Source: DASSQJ01 sp963773655 (GTDB lineage Bacteria > Actinomycetota > Actinomycetes > Actinomycetales > Dermatophilaceae). Taken from it: DNA of 64,000 bases. The notes beneath the pieces were generated by a model, which made no database searches, was not told the DNA's origin, and saw nothing but the letters and a program-made list of their open reading frames with translations. Where the stretch lies: positions 186,001 to 250,000 of the forward strand of contig CAVZBX010000005.1 of NCBI GenBank assembly GCA_963773655.1. Direction: 5' to 3'. This document shows positions 57,443 to 64,000 of this stretch, piece by piece. The translations under genes were made by a program, and so were the position numbers. The first letter of the stretch is position 1. Every line of letters starts with the position of its first letter.

Positions 57443-57451
57443 GGCATCGGG

Positions 57452-57524
57452 TAGCCCCGACGGGATTCGAACCCGCGCTACCGCCTTGAGAGGGCGGCGT
57501 GCTGGACCACTACACAACGGGGCC
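57452..57524 (-). tRNA. tRNA-Glu (anticodon CTC)
   Basis: 73 bases, CCA not encoded. Acceptor stem GGCCCCG / CGGGGCT, anticodon stem-loop CCGCC-CTCTCAA-GGCGG giving anticodon CTC, T-arm with GGTTCGAAT. The first pair is G-U. Adjacent to gltX, whose enzyme charges this tRNA. Confidence 0.95.
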
Positions 57525-57625
57525 GTGGCCGTCGTCCGGAGCCGCCGGGGCGGGCGGACAACGAGAGAGAACCTTACCGAACCGGGAGGGTTTCTCCGAA
57601 TCGCCCCCGGAGGACCGGGAGCGAC

Positions 57626-57700
57626 TGGCTGGGGTACCAGGACTCGAACCTAGAACGGATGAACCAGAATCACCTGTGTTGCCAATTACACCATACCCCA
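57626..57700 (-). tRNA. tRNA-Gln (anticodon CTG), 3' CCA encoded
   Basis: Acceptor stem TGGGGTA / TACCCCA, discriminator G and encoded CCA. Anticodon arm GGTGA-TTCTGGT-TCATC, anticodon CTG, T-arm AGGTTCGAGTCC. The base next to the 5' end begins an 18-bp perfect palindrome made from the first nine bases of the tRNA and their inverse copy just upstream (57692-57709). Confidence 0.94.
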
Positions 57701-57826
57701 TGGGGTATGCCACCCGACCTCCCGCGCGGGGCGCCGAGGGGCGAACCGAGAGGCGATACTACCGGGCGCGGTGGGCCCTCCCAAATCACGGGGCCGGGTC
57801 GGGGCGGGTCGCCCCGACGGGGTCGC

Positions 57827-59380
57827 TCACAGGCTCGACCGCAGCCTGCGCAGCCGGGTCAGGGTGGCGTCCTTGCCGAGGATCTCCATCGACTCGAAGA
57901 GCGGCGGGCTGATCCGGCGGCCCGAGACCGCGGTGCGCAGCGGGCCGAACGCGAACCTCGGCTTGAGGCCCAGGTCCTCGACGAGCGCGGCCCGCAGCGC
58001 CTGCTCGACCGCCTCGGCGCGCCAGGATCCCTCGGACCCGAGCGGGCCGTCGCGGTCGTCGGGCACCGCCTCGAGGGCCGTCAGCGCCGCGTCGAGGACC
58101 TGCCCGGCGTCCTCCGTCAGCTGCGCACGCGCGTCGTCGGCGACCTCGACGGCGTCGTCGGCGACGTAGAAGGGGGCGACGAGGTCGGTGGCCTCGGTGA
58201 GGTGGGCGATCCGGGTCTGGATGAGTGCCGCCACCTCCCTCAGCCGCGCCAGCTCACCGAGCGACGGCTCGGCCGGCAGCACCCCGTCGGCCTCGAGGAA
58301 GGGCAGCAGCCGAGCGGTGAAGTCGTCGAGGTCGAGCGCGCGCAGGTGGACGCCGTTGAGCCAGTCGAGCTTCTTGACGTCGAAGATCGGCCCCACCGGG
58401 TTGACCTCGGACCAGTCGAACCGCCGGGAGAAGTCCTCGAAGGTGAAGAACTCGACGTCGTTGCCGTCGGCGTCCTGCGCCGGCGGGTACGCGAGCAGCC
58501 CGAGGAAGTTGACGAGCGCCTCGGGCAGGTAGCCCTCCTCCTGGAACCAGGTGAGCCGGGCCTCGGGGTTCCTGCGCTTGCTGATCTTGCTCTTGTCGGC
58601 GTTCCTCAGCAGCGGCATGTGGGCGAAGCGCGGCGGCTCCACGCCGAGCCAGCGGTAGAGCAGCAGGTGCTTGGGGGTGGAGGAGATCCACTCCTCGCCG
58701 CGGACCACGTGCGTGATGCCCATCTCGTGGTCGTCGACGACGACGGCGAGGTGGTAGGTGGGGAACCCGTCGGCCTTGAGGATGACCTGGTCGTCCGGGC
58801 GGGGTCCGGTGAGGTGCCCGCGGATGAGGTCGTCGAAGCCGAGCTCGACGTCGTCGGGCACGAGCATCCGCACGACCGGGGTCTCGCTGAAGCCGGGGCG
58901 GGCTCGCCGCTCGTCCTCGGTGAGGCCGTGGCACAGCCGGTCGTACCCGGTGGGCTGCTTGAGCCGCTGCTGCTCGGCGCGCATCTCGGCGAGCCGCTGC
59001 GGTGAGCACCAGCAGCGGTAGGCGTGCCCGTCCTCGAGGAGCCGCTCGACGTAGGGCGCGTACGTGGTGAGCCGCTCGCTCTGGCGGTAGGGCGCGCACG
59101 GACCACCGATGTCGGGGCCCTCGTCCCACGTCAGGCCGAGCCAGCGCAGGGTGTCGAACACCTGCGCCTCGGAGTCCTCGCGGAAGCGGGCCCGGTCGGT
59201 GTCCTCGACGCGCAGCAGGAACCGCCCGCCCTGCTGCCGCGCGAAGGCGAGGTTGAACAGCGACATGTACGCCGTCCCGACGTGGGGGTCGCCGGTGGGC
59301 GACGGGGCGACCCGCAGCCGTACCGGGCCGGGGAGGCCCTGGGTCGCGGGAGTGGCGCTGTCGGTGGTCTGCTCGCTCAT
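57827..59380 (-). CDS. gltX: glutamate-tRNA ligase
   Basis: Class I synthetase charging tRNA-Glu (517 aa). The HIGH-type motif is PSPTGDPHVGTA and the KMSKS-type motif KSKISKR; RVEDTDRARF, HLAVVVDDHEMGITHVVRGEEW and the C-terminal helical anticodon-binding region are complete. As no glutaminyl synthetase is seen, it may be the non-discriminating form used with GatCAB, but that cannot be judged from this window. ATG at 59380. Confidence 0.97.
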   Translation of the reverse strand: MSEQTTDSATPATQGLPGPVRLRVAPSPTGDPHVGTAYMSLFNLAFARQQGGRFLLRVEDTDRARFREDSEAQVFDTLRWLGLTWDEGPDIGGPCAPYRQSERLTTYAPYVERLLEDGHAYRCWCSPQRLAEMRAEQQRLKQPTGYDRLCHGLTEDERRARPGFSETPVVRMLVPDDVELGFDDLIRGHLTGPRPDDQVILKADGFPTYHLAVVVDDHEMGITHVVRGEEWISSTPKHLLLYRWLGVEPPRFAHMPLLRNADKSKISKRRNPEARLTWFQEEGYLPEALVNFLGLLAYPPAQDADGNDVEFFTFEDFSRRFDWSEVNPVGPIFDVKKLDWLNGVHLRALDLDDFTARLLPFLEADGVLPAEPSLGELARLREVAALIQTRIAHLTEATDLVAPFYVADDAVEVADDARAQLTEDAGQVLDAALTALEAVPDDRDGPLGSEGSWRAEAVEQALRAALVEDLGLKPRFAFGPLRTAVSGRRISPPLFESMEILGKDATLTRLRRLRSSL

Positions 59381-59443
59381 GGTGGGCCCAGCGTAGTGAG
59401 TCCCCCACGGGCCGGCGCCGCCCGGCGGCCCGGCCCGCGGCGC

Positions 59444-59710
59444 TCACGCGTCGCCGGGCGCTGCCACGTGCTCGGGGTCCACCTCCGGTGTCCCGCCGCC
59501 CTCGTCGTGCTTGACGTCGTCGACGGCGTCGACCAGCCGGGCCCGCTCGTCGTCGTCGACGGCGACCCCTGCCTCACCGAGCCCCTCGTCCAGCCGCTCC
59601 TCGATCGTCTCCCGTTCGGCGCTGTACTCCCACGACGTCACCTCGTCGACGACGTGCTGCGCGGCCTCCGCCGCCGCGTCGTCCTCGGGGGTCCGGTTCT
59701 GCTCGCTCAT
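59444..59710 (-). CDS. small acidic protein, unknown function
   Basis: An 88-aa, very acidic protein (Asp/Glu about a third of residues) opening MSEQNRTPEDDAAAEA, with a predicted helix (ERETIEERLDEGLGEAG) and no motif. The ATG has GAGAGGAGC six bases upstream, so translation is likely. It sits between gltX and a divergent membrane-anchored protein. Confidence 0.65.
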   Translation of the reverse strand: MSEQNRTPEDDAAAEAAQHVVDEVTSWEYSAERETIEERLDEGLGEAGVAVDDDERARLVDAVDDVKHDEGGGTPEVDPEHVAAPGDA

Positions 59711-59864
59711 CGGTGCTCCTCTCGGTTCGCGCCGGGCGGCGCGTCGCCCTCCCCGTAACCGGTCGGCACCGCGCCCAACCCCCGCCGTGGCAGCGGGCGG
59801 GGGCTCCCGACGTCCGACATACTCGCCCGAGAGTGGTCGAGGGCGGCCACGCCGGGAGGGAGCC

Positions 59865-60239
59865 ATGTCCGAGCACCACGGCACCGAGGGGGGCCTCCAG
59901 CCGCCGCCGAAGCAGGCCGCGCAGCCACCGGCGCCGCCGCCATCCTCCCGCCCACCCGTCGTCCGGCTGCAGACCTGGGTGGTCGTCGTCCTGCTGCTCA
60001 CCCTCTTCGCCTCCTGCTCGGCAGCGAACTCCGGCGACACCGTGATCGAGCCGGGCGACGTCGGCGCACCCTCCCTCGAGGAGGTCACCGACCTGTGCCG
60101 GCTCCTCGGGGCGGTCGCGCAGTCCGAGGGCGTCGCCCTCGACGCGGTCTTCGCCGGGTCCGCGCCCGGGCAGTGCCAGGACGCTGCGCGGGCTGCCGCC
60201 GAGGGCGCGGGGCGCGCCACGAACGTTCCGCCACCGTGA
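59865..60239 (+). CDS. small membrane-anchored protein, unknown function
   Basis: A 124-aa protein: Pro/Gln-rich cytoplasmic N-terminus (1-34), one membrane helix (WVVVVLLLTLFASC, about 38-52), then an extracytoplasmic part with two cysteines (VTDLCRLL, GQCQDAA) that may pair. GGGAGGGAG precedes the ATG. No family recognised. Confidence 0.65.
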   Translation: MSEHHGTEGGLQPPPKQAAQPPAPPPSSRPPVVRLQTWVVVVLLLTLFASCSAANSGDTVIEPGDVGAPSLEEVTDLCRLLGAVAQSEGVALDAVFAGSAPGQCQDAARAAAEGAGRATNVPPP

Positions 60240-60285
60240 CGCCGCCGTGCCGGGCACCGGTCGCGGCCACCCCGCGCCCGGCCGG

Positions 60286-61056
60286 TCAGCGGCGGACGAC
60301 CGGGCTGGCCAGCACGCCGATGCCCTCGACCTCCACCTCGACCCGCTGGCCGGCCGCCATCGGGCCCACCCCGGCCGGGGTGCCGGTGAGGATGACGTCG
60401 CCCGGCAGCAGCGTGAACGCCCTGGACGCGTGGGAGACCAGCGCGCCGACGCCGTGCACCATGTCGGCCGTCGTGCCGTCCTGGACCACCTCGCCGTCGA
60501 GCCGGGTGACGACACCGAGGGCAGCAGGGTCGAGGTCGGTCTCGATCCACGGGCCGAGCGGGCAGAAGGTGTCGAAGCCCTTCGCCCGGGCCCACTGCCC
60601 GTCGGACCGCTGCAGGTCGCGGGCCGTGACGTCGTTGGCACAGGTGTAGCCGAACACCACGCCGAGCGCGTCCTCCGGCTCGAGGTCCTTGCACATCCGC
60701 CCGATGACGACCGCGAGCTCGCCCTCGTAGTGCACCTCCTGCGACTGCGGTGGCAGCACGACCGGGTCGTCGGGGCCGATGACCGCGGTGTTGGGCACGA
60801 GGAACATCAGCGGCTCCTCCGGGACCTGTCCGCCCATCTCCGCCGCGTGGTCCGCGTAGTTCCTCCCGATGCCGATGACCTTGCTCCGCGGGATGACGGG
60901 CGCGAGCAGGCGGACGTCCTCGACCAGGTGGGTGGCCCCGGTCAGCTCGATCCGCTGGTACAGCGGGTCACCGGTGACCTCGGCGATCTTCTCGCCCGCA
61001 CCGTCGACCAGCCCGTAGACGGGCTCCTCTCCGGTGGTGAACCTCGCGATGCGCAT
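60286..61056 (-). CDS. fumarylacetoacetate hydrolase-family protein
   Basis: Metal-dependent hydrolase or decarboxylase of the FAH superfamily (256 aa). The conserved core is VIGIGRNYADHAAEMG, PLMFLVPNTAVIGPDDPV, the metal ligands in VHYEGELAVVIGR, ANDVTARDLQ and KGFDTFCPLGPWI, ending with GDVILTGTPAGVGPM. Substrate (acylpyruvate, 2-oxo-acid or similar) is not deducible. It is found next to gltX in many actinobacteria. ATG start with TAGGCT seven bases upstream. Confidence 0.93.
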   Translation of the reverse strand: MRIARFTTGEEPVYGLVDGAGEKIAEVTGDPLYQRIELTGATHLVEDVRLLAPVIPRSKVIGIGRNYADHAAEMGGQVPEEPLMFLVPNTAVIGPDDPVVLPPQSQEVHYEGELAVVIGRMCKDLEPEDALGVVFGYTCANDVTARDLQRSDGQWARAKGFDTFCPLGPWIETDLDPAALGVVTRLDGEVVQDGTTADMVHGVGALVSHASRAFTLLPGDVILTGTPAGVGPMAAGQRVEVEVEGIGVLASPVVRR

Positions 61057-61063
61057 GGCGCCC

Positions 61064-61069
61064 AGCCTA
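61064..61069 (-). promoter_or_regulatory. -10 box TAGGCT for leaderless FAH-family gene
   Basis: TAGGCT on the minus strand, followed by 7 bases and the ATG; it overlaps the 3' end of the upstream PH-domain gene. Confidence 0.5.
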
Positions 61070-61645
61070 GGACGCCGGTGGCCCGCCCCCGGCGGCGGCT
61101 CCGCCGTCGGGCTGGCCGCCCGGCGGGCCCCACGCGGTGTTCCCGTGACGGCGGCGACGCAGGTCGTCCTCGTCGATGAGCCGGTTGATCAGCTGCTGCA
61201 CCTCGTCGCTGTTCGGCACGCTCGCGAGGTCCTCGTCCGGGCTGTCCCCCGCGGACTCGATGTGCAGCGAGCCGGCACCGATCATCCGGTCGAGGAGCGA
61301 CTGCCGGAAGCTGACGTCGGTGATCTTCGACAGGGTGATGTCCTTGCCGGACTTGGTGAGCACCCCTCGGCGCACCATGACGCGGTGGGTGGTGATGACG
61401 TAGTTCGTCGACCGCCAGCGCACGAGCGCCGGGAGCACCGCCAGGGCCGCGACGACCGCGACCCCCACGGCGATCCACTGGATGACGTTGCCGGTGCCGG
61501 TGTCGGGAGTGACCACCGCGACCACCACCGCCACGACGACGAGGACCCCGGCCACCGCGGCGGGGGCGGCCACGCTGAGCCAGTGCGGGTGGAGGTGGCG
61601 CACCACCCGCTCCTCGTCGGCAAGCACGTTCTCGGGAAAGCCCAC
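61067..61645 (-). CDS. PH-domain (bPH2) membrane protein
   Basis: A 192-aa protein. Two hydrophobic helices (residues about 24-46 and 55-75) are followed by a bacterial PH domain: WRSTNYVITTHRVMVRRGVL, ITLSKITDVSFRQSLLDRM and GAGSLHIESAG. The tail is Gly/Pro-rich. GTG with CAGGAGG eight bases upstream gives GFPENVLADEERVVRHLHPH, the usual opening of the family. Role unknown; likely envelope stress or lipid binding. Confidence 0.88.
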   Translation of the reverse strand: MGFPENVLADEERVVRHLHPHWLSVAAPAAVAGVLVVVAVVVAVVTPDTGTGNVIQWIAVGVAVVAALAVLPALVRWRSTNYVITTHRVMVRRGVLTKSGKDITLSKITDVSFRQSLLDRMIGAGSLHIESAGDSPDEDLASVPNSDEVQQLINRLIDEDDLRRRRHGNTAWGPPGGQPDGGAAAGGGPPAS

Positions 61646-61748
61646 CGAGCCTCCTGTCGGCCGTCGCCGCCCGGGACGGCGGCTCCGGGCCAAGCCTAGG
61701 GCCGCGACCGCGGTCCACGCCGGAGGACCGGGACGGCACGCGCCGTCG

Positions 61749-62672
61749 TCAGCCGGTGACGCCGGCCTCCTGCGCCGCGTCCGCGAGGACACGGGCCACG
61801 GTCGCAGCGCCCTCCTCGGTCAGGTGGATGTCGCCGGCGGTGCACGTGTACGTGAGGGCGCAGACCTGCGCGACGTTGCGCGGCACCTCTCGGCCCCCGA
61901 AGGTCGTCGGCGTCTCGTCGTCGAGCGCGAAGGCCTCGTCGAGGGGGACGTACGTGGCGCCGGCCCCGGTGGCCGCCTCCTCGATGGCGTCGTCGAGCCG
62001 GGTGAACGCGTCGGCTGCCGCCGCGAGCTGGTCCCGGCCCTCGTCGAGGTAGCCCGCGGCCAGCCACGGGTTGTAGTAGCCGAGGACGAGCAGCGGGACG
62101 TCGTCGCCGGCGGCGGTGCGGAGCCGCTCGAGCGCCTCGGGCAGGTTCCGCGACACGTTGCGGACGCCCCGCTCGACGCAGGCCTGGTCGACCGTGAGCT
62201 GCCGGGTGGCGCAGCGCAGCAGGTCGTTGCCGCCGATGTCGACGGTGACCAGCCGTACGTCCCCGGCGTTCTGCTCCAGCCACGCCTCGGCCTGGGCCAG
62301 CTGGCTGCCCTCCTCGAACGCGCACTTCCCGCCCTCGAGCAGGGTGCCGGTCGTCTCGCCGCTGCAGCCGAGGTTCTCGACGGTGAGCTCCGGGCCCTCT
62401 CGGCCCAGCCGGCTCGCGGTGAGCGCGGGGTACGCGGTGTCCCGCAGCTCGGCCCCACCCGGCTGGTACCCGGCGGCGAGCGAGTCACCGAGCGCCAGGT
62501 AGGCACCGGACGCCGCCGCGTCCTCGCTCTCCGACGGCGACGGGGCCGGGCTCGGCGAGGTCGCCGACGGGGCCGGGGTCGTGGCCGGGGCCGGGTCGCC
62601 GCCGGCGCCGCAGCCGGCGAGCAGCAGGGCGGTCGTGACGGCCACGGCGACAGCGGTCGGGGTGGAGCGCAT
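61749..62672 (-). CDS. secreted SGNH/GDSL hydrolase lipoprotein
   Basis: A 307-aa exported esterase-like protein. Signal peptide with lipobox LLAGC (Cys at about 21), Pro/Ser/Ala linker, then the SGNH blocks: LALGDSLAAGYQ (nucleophile Ser), ENLGCSGETT, DIGGNDLLRC, and the Asp/His pair in GDIHLTEEG. Several cysteines probably form disulfides. Likely an extracellular lipase or esterase. ATG with GAGAGGA upstream. Confidence 0.92.
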   Translation of the reverse strand: MRSTPTAVAVAVTTALLLAGCGAGGDPAPATTPAPSATSPSPAPSPSESEDAAASGAYLALGDSLAAGYQPGGAELRDTAYPALTASRLGREGPELTVENLGCSGETTGTLLEGGKCAFEEGSQLAQAEAWLEQNAGDVRLVTVDIGGNDLLRCATRQLTVDQACVERGVRNVSRNLPEALERLRTAAGDDVPLLVLGYYNPWLAAGYLDEGRDQLAAAADAFTRLDDAIEEAATGAGATYVPLDEAFALDDETPTTFGGREVPRNVAQVCALTYTCTAGDIHLTEEGAATVARVLADAAQEAGVTG

Positions 62673-62775
62673 GGGGTCCTCTCCGGGTCTCTCGGACGGC
62701 ACCGTCATCACCGACGGGCCGGCGTCCACCCCGGCCAACGACCGAGCACCCCGGTGCGTCCCCGAGGTCCTCCAC

Positions 62776-62781
62776 TACCGT
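62776..62781 (+). promoter_or_regulatory. -10 box TACCGT for leaderless glycosylase-like gene
   Basis: TACCGT followed by GACCGG and the GTG at 62788. Confidence 0.55.
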
Positions 62782-62787
62782 GACCGG

Positions 62788-63675
62788 GTGGTCCAGGTCC
62801 TCCCCGAAGAGCGCTGGCGGGCGCTGGAGCGGGCGCACGCCGAGCGGGTCGACGCCGCGACGGCCGGACACCGCGCCCGGCGCGCCGACGGCCGGGCGCA
62901 CCCCGTCGAGGACTTCCTCTTCCGCTACTACGACCACCCGCCGTCCCGGCTGCGACGCTGGCACCCGGGCCCCGGCGTGCGGCTGGAGGGCGCGGCCGGT
63001 GACCCCCGTGCCGGCTGGCGCCACCACCGGGTCGTCGGCGACGCGGTCGAGCTCGACGTGCCGTCCTTCCTCGACGCCCGGGGCCGCGCCGTCGACTTCG
63101 TCCGATCCCTGCTCGCCGCGACGCTCGGCCGCCCGGCACGGCTGGGCTGCTTCGGCCTCCACGAGTGGGCGATGGTCTACCGCCTCGACGAGGACGAGGT
63201 GCGGCACCGCGGCTGGCCGCTCCGCCTCGGCGGAGCCGGGACCGACGCGGTCGTGGAGCAGCACACCATCGCCTGCTCGCACGTCGACGCCCACCGGTTC
63301 TTCACCGACGCCGCCCGGCCCCGCAACACCCTGGCCCCCACCCGGGAGGGCCAGGTGGCGATGGAGCAGCCCGGGTGCCTCCACGCCGGGATGGACGTGT
63401 ACAAGTGGGCGTTCAAGCTGGCGCCGCTCGTGCCGAGCTCCCTGACCGCCGACGCCTTCGACCTCGCCCGCGACATCCGCGTCCTCGACATGCAGGCCTC
63501 GCCGTACGACCTGCGCGAGCTGGGCCACGAGCCGGTGCGCGTGGAGACCGCCGAGGGCAGGGCGGAGTACGTCGCCCGCCAGCGGGCCTTCGCCGAGCGC
63601 TCCAACGCCCTGCGCCGCCGGCTCCTCGACGTCCTGGATCCCCTGGCGGCCCGGGCGGCCGGCGCCGCGAGGTAG
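62788..63675 (+). CDS. protein annotated in relatives as 3-methyladenine DNA glycosylase
   Basis: A 295-aa protein conserved in actinobacteria. Landmarks: HPVEDFLFRYYDHPPSRLRR, LGCFGLHEWAMVYR, CSHVDAHRFF, GCLHAGMDVYKWAFKLAP, and VLDMQASPYDLRELG. It has many His and Asp residues that could bind metal. I recognise the family, but its DNA glycosylase label has no motif support visible here (no HhH-GPD or Tag signature), so the function should be held loosely. Start at a GTG six bases after TACCGT. Confidence 0.75.
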   Translation: MVQVLPEERWRALERAHAERVDAATAGHRARRADGRAHPVEDFLFRYYDHPPSRLRRWHPGPGVRLEGAAGDPRAGWRHHRVVGDAVELDVPSFLDARGRAVDFVRSLLAATLGRPARLGCFGLHEWAMVYRLDEDEVRHRGWPLRLGGAGTDAVVEQHTIACSHVDAHRFFTDAARPRNTLAPTREGQVAMEQPGCLHAGMDVYKWAFKLAPLVPSSLTADAFDLARDIRVLDMQASPYDLRELGHEPVRVETAEGRAEYVARQRAFAERSNALRRRLLDVLDPLAARAAGAAR

Positions 63676-63678
63676 CGT
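63673..63678 (+). promoter_or_regulatory. -10 box TAGCGT for leaderless HIT gene
   Basis: TAGCGT, then 7 bases, then GTG at 63686. The box contains the TAG stop codon of the preceding gene. Confidence 0.55.
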
Positions 63679-63685
63679 CCGCCCC

Positions 63686-64000
63686 GTGACCGACTGCTTC
63701 GTGTGCTCCGAGAACGCCCGCGCCGACCTCCCACCCCGCGAGCGGATCGTCGTCACCGACCACTGGCGGGTCGCCCACGCGTTCGACACCACCCTGCCCG
63801 GGTGGCTGGTCCTCGACGCCCGCGAGCACGTCACCGCCCTCGACGAGCTTCCCGCGGCCGCCCACACCGAGCTCGGCGAGCTGCTCGGCCGGCTCAGCGC
63901 CGCCCTGCGGGCGGAGACGGGATGCGCGAAGACCTACGTCATGGCGTTCTCCGAGGCCGACGGCTTCGACCACCTCCACGTCCACCTCGTGCCCCGCCTT
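63686..64000 (+). CDS. HIT-family protein, 3' end outside window
   Basis: Nucleotide hydrolase/transferase of the histidine triad family (105 codons present). CFVCSENAR near the start and the HLHVHLV triad at the end (residues about 97-103) are in the expected order; the segment VAHAFDTTLPGWLVLDAREH matches the family middle. The window ends just after the triad, so only the C-terminal part is missing. Likely hydrolyses AMP-linked compounds. No ribosome site: leaderless start. Confidence 0.92.
   Translation, partial: MTDCFVCSENARADLPPRERIVVTDHWRVAHAFDTTLPGWLVLDAREHVTALDELPAAAHTELGELLGRLSAALRAETGCAKTYVMAFSEADGFDHLHVHLVPRL

Overview
The window is very GC-rich DNA with GTG starts, 4-bp ATGA/GTGA gene overlaps and leaderless promoters. 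The core gene order (smc, acylphosphatase, mutM, rnc, rpmF, DUF177, coaD, rsmD, recG, DAK2 protein, rpmB, thiL, ddl, gpsA, plsC, cofC, hup, leuD, leuC, IclR regulator, tRNA-Glu/tRNA-Gln, gltX) is that of a free-living high-GC actinobacterium. A Micrococcales member (Intrasporangiaceae/Ornithinimicrobiaceae-like) is my inference. CofC implies coenzyme F420, and the HU protein has the long basic tail known from Actinobacteria. No rRNA, CRISPR array, prophage or IS element is visible.

Layout. 1-8.1 kb: an M13 peptidase (cut by the window edge), signal peptidase I, an SDR-family protein, a membrane protein and smc. 8.3-22.1 kb: an accessory block with two divergent operons. On the minus strand are nine V/A-type ATPase genes, nearly all overlapping, ending in a universal stress protein. 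On the plus strand are an acyl-CoA synthetase, the E1-alpha, E1-beta and E2 subunits of a 2-oxoacid dehydrogenase, and an acyl carrier protein. 22.2-31 kb: chorismate mutase, acylphosphatase, a lipoprotein, then mutM-rnc-rpmF-DUF177 flanked by two acyltransferase-3/SGNH membrane proteins, and coaD. 31-46.7 kb: a DUF222/HNH protein, a hemerythrin-like protein, then rsmD, recG, a DAK2 protein, rpmB, a repeat region, thiL, an AsnC-type protein, a DUF3515 lipoprotein, ddl, a cystathionine gamma-synthase-family enzyme, gpsA, plsC, cofC and hup. 46.9-49.8 kb: leuD and leuC divergent from their probable regulator. 49.9-57.4 kb: a second accessory block for stress and redox, with a MerR/DUF4188 pair, a cytosolic PAS histidine kinase, a response regulator fused to a thioredoxin-reductase-like flavoprotein, and NhaA fused to a thioredoxin-like domain. 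57.4-64 kb: tRNA-Glu, tRNA-Gln, gltX, a fumarylacetoacetase-family protein, a PH-domain membrane protein, a GDSL lipoprotein, a putative DNA glycosylase and a HIT protein (cut by the window edge).

The most unusual signal is a cluster of about 30 single-base indels in the synthetase/E1/E2 operon (16.87-21.38 kb). Almost every one falls at a codon third position. Most look like one codon with both synonymous bases (usually C and G) written one after the other, and a few look like a third base dropped. Single events of the same kind occur in the histidine kinase, nhaA and thiL. With them removed, every protein reads through at family length, so I read them as collapsed strain or copy variation in the consensus and not as real gene decay.

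Other points of interest: a response regulator-glutaredoxin-like-thioredoxin-reductase fusion without the redox cysteines; about ten genes with a TANNNT box 6-8 bases before the start codon; an apparent internal gene start within the CofC reading frame; and a 73-bp imperfect duplication flanking a GC-rich minisatellite between rpmB and thiL.
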